DNA of 27,763 nt from RGIG9115 sp045648165. Its GTDB lineage: Bacteria; Bacillota; Clostridia; UBA1381. A program made the position numbers and the translations under genes. The stretch covers positions 1 through 27,763 of the forward strand of contig JAZRNL010000033.1 in NCBI GenBank assembly GCA_045648165.1, read 5' to 3'. The notes beneath the pieces are model-generated. The model saw nothing but the letters and a program-made list of their open reading frames with translations. It was not told where the DNA came from and made no database searches. This document shows positions 1-7,205 of this stretch, in pieces (the stretch's first letter is position 1; the number at the start of each line of letters is the position of its first letter).

Positions 1-1040
1 CGGAAAAGCAGCGCAAATGCTTCGTTTTCCTTGTAGTATAACGGTCTTTTCTTTGTCGGATACCCCGTTACAAACACAAAATCAGAGCTCCTTTTTTCTT
101 TAGCCCATTTACATATTCTCTTTTCGTCAGTCGGGTCAAGATCTGCCTGAGCTTCTTCTTTTTTTAGAAGCTCCATAGCCTCGATAAAGTCAATACAGGG
201 AACGTCGCACATATCAGGTAATTGTGCTTCAATTAATTCCAACGAATTTTTACACTCTTTTGAAACCTCACCGATTATATGATTTATTAAGGAAACCCCA
301 AAAGACATAAGCTCATTTATATTATTTACATATGATATATCAAAATGAAGCGAGGTATATTCGTTTAAAAGCCTTGGCGAATTTCGTTTTTTGCCGCTGA
401 ATACATCGCAAATTTCATAAACACTGTCAAAATATGCAAGAGCGCACTGGGTATATATACCCGGGTCAGAAATCAGATATGCATCCTTACCGAAATATTT
501 CAGCATTAACATATCCTTATCGGGTTCGGGATGTATTTCTGTAATTCTCGGTGTTTTTATTTCGATAAACCCGTTTTTCTTCATAAATTCCGAAAAACCG
601 CCCAGCACCGTCGAGAACACAAACACAGGTGCTTTTTCAACAGGATTTCTGAAAGTAACAGAACGGTTCTCGATCATTTCTTCCGGAGCACAGTCAATTA
701 TTCTGTCTGAAACCGGAAGGGGATATTTTTCTGCAGGTTTTGTAAGAATGTCGTAATCAACTATAGCAATTTCAAGACCGTTTTCTGCTTTCTTCTCTTC
801 CCTGATTTTACATTTGACGTTAAGATAAACCCCTTCAAAAACTCCTTTTAACGGCTTTTCACAGTACTTAGGGTTATGGACCGCAAGAAATGTATATTTA
901 CCGGTTCTTAAAGTCACAAAAGTGAATGTGCTCCGTTTTTTAATTTTATGAACACAACATCCGAATGAAAGCTCTGCTCCGAGAACAATATCCTCGGGAG
1001 CAATCTCCTTTTCTATGCGGTTTACAGACACATAATTCAT
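1..1040 (-). CDS. Class II Asp/Asn-tRNA synthetase-like protein with degenerate motif 2 (3' end cut by window)
   Basis: The first ~346 residues are visible; the C-terminus with motif 3 lies outside the window. Residues ~15-105 look like the N-terminal OB-fold of archaeal-type AspRS/AsnRS. Residues ~130 onward match the class II catalytic core: motif 1 region IEIKTP (159-164), the segment YFGKDAYLI (182-190), VYEI (207-210), LLNEYTSL (224-231), and a late GYPTKKRPLYY stretch matching the usual YPxxxxPFY. The key residues are altered. The motif 2 F-R-A-E reads FSGK (214-217), the R-H-L reads R-L-L, the substrate-binding S-P-Q-L-Y reads DPGIY, and the ATEGGAE region is absent. The ATG at 1040 has AAAGGGG seven bases upstream and follows gatB by 20 nt in the same operon. 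The family is clear. Activity as a tRNA synthetase is doubtful, and another ligase or a regulatory role is possible. Confidence 0.8.
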   Translation of the reverse strand, partial: MNYVSVNRIEKEIAPEDIVLGAELSFGCCVHKIKKRSTFTFVTLRTGKYTFLAVHNPKYCEKPLKGVFEGVYLNVKCKIREEKKAENGLEIAIVDYDILTKPAEKYPLPVSDRIIDCAPEEMIENRSVTFRNPVEKAPVFVFSTVLGGFSEFMKKNGFIEIKTPRITEIHPEPDKDMLMLKYFGKDAYLISDPGIYTQCALAYFDSVYEICDVFSGKKRNSPRLLNEYTSLHFDISYVNNINELMSFGVSLINHIIGEVSKECKNSLELIEAQLPDMCDVPCIDFIEAMELLKKEEAQADLDPTDEKRICKWAKEKRSSDFVFVTGYPTKKRPLYYKENEAFALLF

Positions 1041-1060
1041 TTAAATGCCCCTTTACTAAT

Positions 1061-2476
1061 TTATATAGTTTCTATACATTCTTCAAGCACTTTTTTTATA
1101 TCTACCGGATTAGTGCTTTTCCCAAGTCTTGACACTGCAATCCCCATCAGAAATCCAAATACTTTCTTATTACCTGATTTATACTCACAAACCGTTTTTT
1201 CGTTTTCAGAAAGTATTTTAAAAATTTCAGTTTTAACAAGCTCCTCATCGAAAAAAACAATCATATCTTTACTCTCTGCAATATCCTTTGGATCATCACC
1301 GCTTATAAACATATCTTCAAGCACGATAAAAGCAGCGTCTGATGATATCTTTCCATTACCCCAAAGCTGTGCAAGTTCGCCTAAATTGTCAGGTGTAAGC
1401 TTAGTTTCGGATATAGTACCGCCAAACTTGTTAAATAATCGGTTCAAGCCAACTATCATTAAAGAAGCGGCCTTTTTCGGATAATGAGTTTTACTGCACA
1501 CATTTTCAAACCAATCGGAATATTGCTTGTCCGAAACAATATTTCTTGCTTCCTCCAACGTTAGGCCGAGGTTTAAAATGTAATTCGAAATCCTATCCGA
1601 TGGAAGTGTCGGCAGCGTGGATTTTATATTTTCAATTTCGCTCTCCGATACAAAAAGCTCCGGAATATCCGGGTCGGGGCAATATCTGTAATCAGCTTCA
1701 CTTTCTTTTTTACGCATAAACACAGTTACGCCCTCAGCTTCATCAAATCGCCTTGTTTCACTTTCCACAAAGCCGCCATTTTCAAGTATACTGCTTTGTC
1801 TTTTTATTTCAAAGTCAATTGCTTTTCGGAGAGACTTCAAAGAACCTATATTTTTTATTTCACATCTGGTTCCGAACATAGATGATGCTTCAGGGGCAAC
1901 CGAAACATTAACATCAACTCTGAGAGAGCCTTGCTCTATCTTACCATCGCAAACATCTGCATATTTTAATCGCAGTGCAAGTTCTTCTACAAACATTGAT
2001 GCCTCTTCTGCCGACTCAAAATCAGGTTCTGTAACAATTTCTATAAGAGGTACGCCGCAACGGTTCAGATCAACCAAAACATCGTCATCAGTATATACAA
2101 GCTTTGCTGCATCTTCTTCCAGATGTATATTATTAATACGTTTTCTTCTCCCTCTAACCTCAAAACCGCCGTTTTTACAAAGGGGTTTGAATTGTTGCGT
2201 TATCTGATACCCCTTAGGAAGGTCGGGATAATCATAATTTTTACGGTCAAATGATGAAAAATTACTTATTTCACATCCAAGAACAACTCCTGCCCTTACC
2301 CCAAGTTCAACAGCCTCTTTATCAAGTACAGGGATGGCACCCGGGATGCCGGAACATACAGGGCAAATACGCGTGTTAGGTTCGCCGCCAAACGCGTTTT
2401 CGCAAGTGCAAAATATTTTTCTTTTCGTAAAAAGTCTTGCATGAATTTCAAGACCGATTGTAGGCTTATATACCAT
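1061..2476 (-). CDS. gatB: Asp-tRNA(Asn)/Glu-tRNA(Gln) amidotransferase subunit B-like protein
   Basis: This 471-residue protein has the full GatB architecture. It starts with GLEIHARL (8-15), followed by zinc-type cysteines (C23, C25, C38, C41) around PNTRICPVC, then DRKNYDYPDLPKGYQ (77-91), HLEED (118-122), NRCGVPLIEIVTEPD, and DYRYCPDPD. The C-terminal YqeY-like tail is present (GFLMGIAVSRLGKSTNP near the end). GatB phosphorylates the misacylated tRNA and transfers ammonia delivered by GatA. No gatA or gatC lies beside it; the next gene downstream is the synthetase-like gene. Some usually conserved positions differ: R-I-H-L-E-E-D-A-G-K-x-x-H reads N-I-H-L-E-E-D-A-A-K-L-V-Y, and the usual RYFP reads RYCP. 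It may therefore be a second, specialised copy. The ATG is preceded by GCGAGGT. Confidence 0.93.
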   Translation of the reverse strand: MVYKPTIGLEIHARLFTKRKIFCTCENAFGGEPNTRICPVCSGIPGAIPVLDKEAVELGVRAGVVLGCEISNFSSFDRKNYDYPDLPKGYQITQQFKPLCKNGGFEVRGRRKRINNIHLEEDAAKLVYTDDDVLVDLNRCGVPLIEIVTEPDFESAEEASMFVEELALRLKYADVCDGKIEQGSLRVDVNVSVAPEASSMFGTRCEIKNIGSLKSLRKAIDFEIKRQSSILENGGFVESETRRFDEAEGVTVFMRKKESEADYRYCPDPDIPELFVSESEIENIKSTLPTLPSDRISNYILNLGLTLEEARNIVSDKQYSDWFENVCSKTHYPKKAASLMIVGLNRLFNKFGGTISETKLTPDNLGELAQLWGNGKISSDAAFIVLEDMFISGDDPKDIAESKDMIVFFDEELVKTEIFKILSENEKTVCEYKSGNKKVFGFLMGIAVSRLGKSTNPVDIKKVLEECIETI

Positions 2477-2515
2477 ATTCTAACCTCGCTTCAAAGGTCT
2501 GTCTAAAATACATCA

Positions 2516-2551
2516 AAAGATGCCTTACTTCCATGGATTTCAGGCATCTTT
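2516..2551 (-). terminator. Hairpin between vanW-like gene and gatB
   Basis: A nine-base-pair stem (AAAGATGCC / GGCATCTTT) has an 18-nt loop, and on the minus strand it is followed by TGATGTATTTT. It lies downstream of the VanW-like stop and upstream of gatB, so it may attenuate read-through. The T-run is weak. I saw no T-box consensus in this gap. Confidence 0.45.
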
Positions 2552-2565
2552 AATGTTAATTGTTC

Positions 2566-2582
2566 CGGCTTATAAAGAGCCG
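2566..2582 (-). other. Small hairpin after the vanW-like gene
   Basis: CGGCT and AGCCG flank a seven-base loop directly after the VanW-like stop codon. It lacks a T-run on the minus strand, so its function is unclear. It may stabilise the mRNA 3' end. Confidence 0.3.
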
Positions 2583-2593
2583 ATTTTCTGTTT

Positions 2594-4420
2594 TTAGCCT
2601 TCCGACTTCATAGGGGTTGTACTAACATTTCCATTTTCAGCAGGAATAGCAGACGCTACAGGTGTAACAGTTGACGGCTCTTTTGTCGTAACCTCAACAT
2701 CCGACTCTGTTTTAATAGGCGCTTCTGTGGTTGAAGCATCGGGAGCCTGTACAGCCTCGCTTTCAGACGTTTCGGCGCCTGTACCTTCCGCCGGTGCTTC
2801 AGATGCAACCGGTGAAGGTGCGGGCGAGCTATTCTCATTATCTTCAGAATGTGGCTTATATTTACTAAGTCCCATATCTTCTTCTTTTATAAGCTTACCG
2901 TCTGCATCATACACATAACGGGTTGTTCTTATACCCCCTCCTGCAGACTTGTGTGAAATCTTAACTGTTTTTTGAGAATCAGGCTTAGTTCCGATAATTT
3001 TTACTGTAATCTTACCTCCGCCCGTTACTGCGGATATTTTTAAAGGAAACTTTGTATCGTTTTTAAACTGAAGGTCTATTCCTCCATCTGTAACCGTAGC
3101 ATCCTGACCAAGGGGAACATACGAAACACTCATAGAATGATTTGAACGCTTTACAACTTTAATGTCTGCGTAAAGCACGGCAGAATATAACGTAGTACTT
3201 ACCTGACATGTACCACCGCCAATACCAGTAACTGTTTGACCGTTCTGGTATTCGGGTGCAGGCTTAAATCCGTTTGCTACACTTCTTCTGCCGACTGTTT
3301 TATTAAACGAAAATGTTTCGCCGGGCAAAACTATTGAACCGTTGATTTTTGAAGCCGCAATTGCAACATTTGAGCCGCGGTTACCGCCGGGTGCATAACG
3401 TGTTGTATATGAGCCAAGCTCGCCATTAAAAAGCTTGTTTCTCACATCTTCCGACCTGAGCTGGGGTTCAGTAGAATTGTATGAAAATTTTATTTCCTGT
3501 CCTCCCTCAGTTACTTTATCGATAACCTTTTTACATTCTGATTTATCTATTATTCTGCCTTCTACAGCCTCAATTATCTTAACCCCGCCATTTTCAAGGG
3601 CAAATGATGCATCAACGGGATCGCTGTTAACAAGTGACTCCAACATCTCAACAGTCATTTTAGCAGGCTTTGTTTTTTTAAAATTAACTTCAATCTCTGT
3701 AGATTCAGATTTGAGAAGGGCATCTTTAATCATAGCCATAACAGGAGCAGGGTCATTGTTATATCCGGATATACCGGGAACAATAAATCCAAGGCCATCA
3801 CCATCAAAACGAACACTATGTTCTACCAACTGTGAACCTACTGCCAGTTTGCCTATTTCATTAATTTTTTTTGAAAATTTTTCTTCATTAAAATTTATCA
3901 CAGGCAGAATTTCACCGCCTGAAAGTTTAATTTTCACCGAATCAAAAGCATTAGCAAAAATATTGTCGGATTTTGCAGTTTTAAATGCTTTATCTACGGT
4001 CGCCTCAATGTCGAGGACTGCATCAATCTCATCAGTTTTAACTACAAATCTTTTACCATTTGCAACAATTACAACTTCACTTTTCAACGCAGAATCAGAA
4101 CTGTTAAGCTCATTAAGAGCTTCGCTTATATCCAACCCCCCAATTTCAACACCGCTTACTGTTATACCACCGAGTATTTTATCTTGGGGTACAAATGCAC
4201 CGTAAGCACCAAAAGCAATCACAAAAACCACCAGAAGTGCAACAACAATGCAAAGTGTTTTACAAAAAGCAGAAGATGATTTCTTATTCTTATCTGCGGA
4301 GTTATCACTATCTGTATTTATTTGAAAATTATTTTCAGGCTTGTGAATACTGCTGAAATCATCAAAGTCTTCAACTTCAGGTTCATCTTCTCTTTTGTTT
4401 TTTAATTCATTATCACTCAT
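2594..4420 (-). CDS. VanW family envelope protein with peptidoglycan-binding-like region
   Basis: This is a membrane-anchored extracellular protein of ~608 residues. An acidic and polar cytoplasmic N-terminus (1-52) precedes one transmembrane segment (~56-77). The extracellular part holds regions resembling the PG_binding_4 domain (~90-330), then a VanW domain (~337-470) with YAPGGNRGSNVAIAASKING, LPGETFSFN, and GIGGGTCQVSTTLYSAVLYA. A short G5-like strand region follows (~483-520). The last ~80 residues are a Ser/Pro/Thr/Glu/Ala-rich tail. VanW proteins are common in Clostridia and are linked to the cell wall, but their reaction is not established. The ATG at 4420 is chosen; an adjacent in-frame TTG at 4423 is possible. 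The SD is GAAAGGATG. The gene lies 38 nt after the Cys-cluster gene and is probably co-transcribed with it. Confidence 0.9.
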   Translation of the reverse strand: MSDNELKNKREDEPEVEDFDDFSSIHKPENNFQINTDSDNSADKNKKSSSAFCKTLCIVVALLVVFVIAFGAYGAFVPQDKILGGITVSGVEIGGLDISEALNELNSSDSALKSEVVIVANGKRFVVKTDEIDAVLDIEATVDKAFKTAKSDNIFANAFDSVKIKLSGGEILPVINFNEEKFSKKINEIGKLAVGSQLVEHSVRFDGDGLGFIVPGISGYNNDPAPVMAMIKDALLKSESTEIEVNFKKTKPAKMTVEMLESLVNSDPVDASFALENGGVKIIEAVEGRIIDKSECKKVIDKVTEGGQEIKFSYNSTEPQLRSEDVRNKLFNGELGSYTTRYAPGGNRGSNVAIAASKINGSIVLPGETFSFNKTVGRRSVANGFKPAPEYQNGQTVTGIGGGTCQVSTTLYSAVLYADIKVVKRSNHSMSVSYVPLGQDATVTDGGIDLQFKNDTKFPLKISAVTGGGKITVKIIGTKPDSQKTVKISHKSAGGGIRTTRYVYDADGKLIKEEDMGLSKYKPHSEDNENSSPAPSPVASEAPAEGTGAETSESEAVQAPDASTTEAPIKTESDVEVTTKEPSTVTPVASAIPAENGNVSTTPMKSEG

Positions 4421-4458
4421 CAATTCCCATCCTTTCGAACAACAACCCTACAAGATAT

Positions 4459-4977
4459 TTATGAGAAAAACTTAAGATACTCTGATATATATGCTGAATA
4501 ATCCTTCATAAATGCTTTAAATTCAGGATTTTTCATAAGCAGTTTAAATGTTCTCTCAACGTTTTTTACAAACTTCCCGTCAAACTCGTCTTTTTTCATC
4601 AGCTTTGCCATAGGACAAATGGATTTAGCCCGGGGATCTGTAATAATACAAAGCTCCCCGTTTTCGTCAAGATATGGAGTAAGTGGGAAAATACGACAAG
4701 CAAGCGGACGCTGATAGCGGTCACACTTTCCCTTACACATAGCAATGGGAACGTTTTTCTTCTTGCCGTTAAAATTATAATAAAAATCAGATTTTTCAAT
4801 TTTAATCCATTCAGGGCTAAGCAAATCATACACCTTATTTTCGCCAGGGAAAAGATACATACCTGAATCATCTCCCTTACAGCATGCTTTGTTGCAAAGC
4901 TTGCCGCAATCTGCCTTTATAGGCGTAACTTTGTCGAATAATTTGTAAATCTGCAAATAAACATATGCGGAATTCAT
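4459..4977 (-). CDS. Cysteine-cluster protein (YkgJ-like putative metal-binding protein)
   Basis: The protein has ~172 residues. An N-terminal CGKLCNKACC motif (C-x3-C-x3-C-C) is followed by CKGKC, then PLACRIFPLTPY, and a late ICPMA. This is the pattern of the YkgJ/CxxCxxCC family, whose members are thought to bind zinc or an Fe-S cluster; the biochemical role is unknown here. No signal peptide or membrane segment is seen, so it should be cytoplasmic. An upstream in-frame ATG at 4992 overlaps the SD (GGAGG). The ATG at 4977 lies seven bases after the SD and is the likelier start. It is the first gene of the minus-strand operon leading to the VanW-like gene and gatB. Confidence 0.72.
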   Translation of the reverse strand: MNSAYVYLQIYKLFDKVTPIKADCGKLCNKACCKGDDSGMYLFPGENKVYDLLSPEWIKIEKSDFYYNFNGKKKNVPIAMCKGKCDRYQRPLACRIFPLTPYLDENGELCIITDPRAKSICPMAKLMKKDEFDGKFVKNVERTFKLLMKNPEFKAFMKDYSAYISEYLKFFS

Positions 4978-5012
4978 AAAATTTTCCTCCATATCAACAA
5001 AAACCTATACAT

Positions 5013-5041
5013 AGTATATCACAAATAAAAATGTAACACAA
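5013..5041 (-). promoter_or_regulatory. Putative sigma-A promoter for Cys-cluster/vanW-like/gatB operon
   Basis: On the minus strand, TTGTGT (5041-5036) and TATACT (5018-5013) are separated by 17 nt. A TG one base before the -10 makes it an extended -10. It is back-to-back with the promoter of the topoisomerase operon. Confidence 0.55.
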
Positions 5042-5058
5042 TAGTAAAGTTTTAAAAT

Positions 5059-5088
5059 TTGACAAACCGACCTAAAATAGTGTATAAT
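5059..5088 (+). promoter_or_regulatory. Consensus sigma-A promoter for the topoisomerase operon
   Basis: A perfect TTGACA (5059-5064) and a perfect TATAAT (5083-5088) are separated by 18 nt. Initiation is expected near 5095, giving a leader of about 70 nt before the ParE-like start. This is the strongest promoter match in the window and suggests high constitutive expression. Confidence 0.85.
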
Positions 5089-5166
5089 AGGTATAGTTTT
5101 TGTTCAAAGTGTTTTGGCACATAAAAACGTCCATCTAAATCAGTTCTGAAAGGATTTGAAATATTA

Positions 5167-7185
5167 ATGGCAGGTAAAAAGAAAACCTACGATAACGATA
5201 GTATAACCAGTCTGAAAGGCGCCGACAGGGTACGTAAACGCCCCGGTGTTATTTTTGGTTCGGATGGTCTTGAGGGTTGTCAACATTCATTTTTTGAAAT
5301 ACTTTCAAACTCTATCGACGAAGCAAGGGAAGGATACGGTAATATTATTGAGATCACAAGATTTCTTGACAATTCCATAGAAATCCGAGACCACGGACGA
5401 GGCATACCTCTCGACTATAACGAAAAAGAAGGCAAGTATAACTGGGAACTTGTATTCTGCGAACTTTACGCAGGCGGAAAGTACGACAATAATTCCGATG
5501 GAATGTACGAATACAGCCTTGGTCTTAACGGTCTTGGTGCCTGTGCAACACAGTATAGTTCTGAGTTTATGGATGTTACTGTTATACGTGACAAAACAAA
5601 ATATACACTTCATTTTGAAAAAGGCGAAAATATAGGCGGTCTTACCAAGGAACCAACAAGAAGCGTCCAAACAGGAACAGTTCAGCATTGGAAGCCTGAC
5701 CTTGACGTATTTACAGATATTGCTATTCCTGTTGAATTCTATAAAGATACACTCCAAAAACAAGCAATGGTAAATGCTGGTCTCAGATTTGTATTCTACA
5801 ACGAAACCACAGACGGTATGGAGATGTATGAATACTATTACGAAAATGGCATAATAGACTATCTTAAGGATAAAACAGGCGAGCAGGCTTTTACAGAAAT
5901 CGAAAACTGGGAATGTGAAAGAAAAGGCCGCGACCGTGAGGATATGGCAGACTACAAAGTTAAAATGCAGATTGCGTTTTGTTTTTCAAATATGGTTAAC
6001 ACATTGGAGTATTATCACAACTCAAGCTGGCTTGAGCACGGCGGTTCTCCCGATAAAGCAGTAAAAACTGCTTTTGTTTATGCCCTTGATAAATATCTTA
6101 AGACTAATAATAAGTATAACAAAAATGAGTCAAAAATAAACTTCAATGATGTAAGTGATTGTCTTGCTCTTGTTATTAATTCATTCTCCACCCAGACAAG
6201 CTACGAAAACCAAACAAAAAAAGCAATTACCAACAAGTTTATTCAGGAAGCAATGTCTGATTTCCTTAAAAATCAGCTCGAAGTTTACTTTATCGAAAAC
6301 AAAATTGATGCAGAAAAAATTGCAAACCAGGTGCTCGTTAACAAACGCAGCCGCGAAAATGCCGAAAAAGCAAGAATTGACATAAAGAAAAAGCTTACAG
6401 GAACAATGGACGTAACAAACAGAGTAGAAAAGTTTGTTGACTGCCGAACAAAAGATAAAACGAGGCGTGAAATTTATATTGTTGAGGGCGACTCAGCACT
6501 CGGCTCATGTAAACAAGCACGGGATCCTATGTTTCAGGCAATTATGCCCATACGCGGCAAAATACTTAACTGCCTAAAAGCTGATTATCCCAAAATTTTC
6601 AAAAGTGATATAATAGTTGACCTTCTGAAGGTTTTAGGATGCGGCGTAGAAATCAAATCAAAGCATAATACAAAGGTAGAAGGTTTCAACATGGAAAATC
6701 TCCGATGGGATAAGGTCATAATATGTACCGATGCCGATGTTGACGGTTTTCAGATAAGAACCCTTGTGCTTACTATGATTTACAGACTCACCCCATCCCT
6801 AATAGATGCGGGTAAGGTTTATATAGCAGAATCGCCTCTTTATGAGATTTCAATTCTTAAAACAAAGAGAAAAGGTGAAAAGCAATTTGCATATTCAGAT
6901 GCAGAAAAGGATGCAATCGTCTCAAATCTGGAATCTGAAGGGCTTTCAAAAGAAAAGGATGATTTTGAAATTAAACGTTCAAAAGGTCTTGGCGAAAACC
7001 AACCTGAAATGATGAGTCTTACCACTATGCACCCTGCCACAAGAAAGCTTATACGTGTTACACCAGAAAATGTCGAAAAAACTGCTATGATGTTCGACAT
7101 TCTTTTGGGAGACAAGCTTCAGGAGCGAAAAGACTATATAGCAGAAAACGGATATGCCTATATGGATATGGTTGATATCAGCTAA
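5167..7185 (+). CDS. Type IIA topoisomerase ATPase subunit, ParE/GyrB-like (divergent)
   Basis: The 672-residue product is the ATP-binding subunit of a type IIA topoisomerase. The GHKL ATPase shows the N-box FFEILSNSIDEA (catalytic Glu44, Mg-binding Asn48), RDHGRGIP (74-81), LYAGGKYDNNS, the glycine-rich lid GLNGLG (119-124), and QTGT. The TOPRIM domain shows VEGDSALGSCKQARDP (439-454) and metal-binding TDADVDGFQIRT (521-532). Near the C-terminus are KGLGENQPEMM and a TTMHPATRKL segment. Several hallmark residues differ from ordinary GyrB/ParE: D-N-G-R-G reads D-H-G-R-G, and G-L-H-G-V-G reads G-L-N-G-L-G. The SD GAAAGG (5148-5153) is 13 nt from the ATG. The ParC-like gene follows after 20 nt. 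It is likely an additional topoisomerase beside a housekeeping gyrase encoded elsewhere. Confidence 0.93.
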   Translation: MAGKKKTYDNDSITSLKGADRVRKRPGVIFGSDGLEGCQHSFFEILSNSIDEAREGYGNIIEITRFLDNSIEIRDHGRGIPLDYNEKEGKYNWELVFCELYAGGKYDNNSDGMYEYSLGLNGLGACATQYSSEFMDVTVIRDKTKYTLHFEKGENIGGLTKEPTRSVQTGTVQHWKPDLDVFTDIAIPVEFYKDTLQKQAMVNAGLRFVFYNETTDGMEMYEYYYENGIIDYLKDKTGEQAFTEIENWECERKGRDREDMADYKVKMQIAFCFSNMVNTLEYYHNSSWLEHGGSPDKAVKTAFVYALDKYLKTNNKYNKNESKINFNDVSDCLALVINSFSTQTSYENQTKKAITNKFIQEAMSDFLKNQLEVYFIENKIDAEKIANQVLVNKRSRENAEKARIDIKKKLTGTMDVTNRVEKFVDCRTKDKTRREIYIVEGDSALGSCKQARDPMFQAIMPIRGKILNCLKADYPKIFKSDIIVDLLKVLGCGVEIKSKHNTKVEGFNMENLRWDKVIICTDADVDGFQIRTLVLTMIYRLTPSLIDAGKVYIAESPLYEISILKTKRKGEKQFAYSDAEKDAIVSNLESEGLSKEKDDFEIKRSKGLGENQPEMMSLTTMHPATRKLIRVTPENVEKTAMMFDILLGDKLQERKDYIAENGYAYMDMVDIS

Positions 7186-7205
7186 TTGAAAGGATGAAAT
7201 TTTAA

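Noticed and set aside
2477..2593. Possible T-box riboswitch upstream of gatB
   Set aside because: Hairpins are present, but no T-box consensus, no specifier loop and no competing antiterminator were seen.
3435..4205. Long open frame antisense to the VanW-like gene
   Set aside because: It lies wholly inside a well-supported gene, has no suitable SD, and its composition (Ser/Pro/Leu-rich) is that of an antisense shadow.
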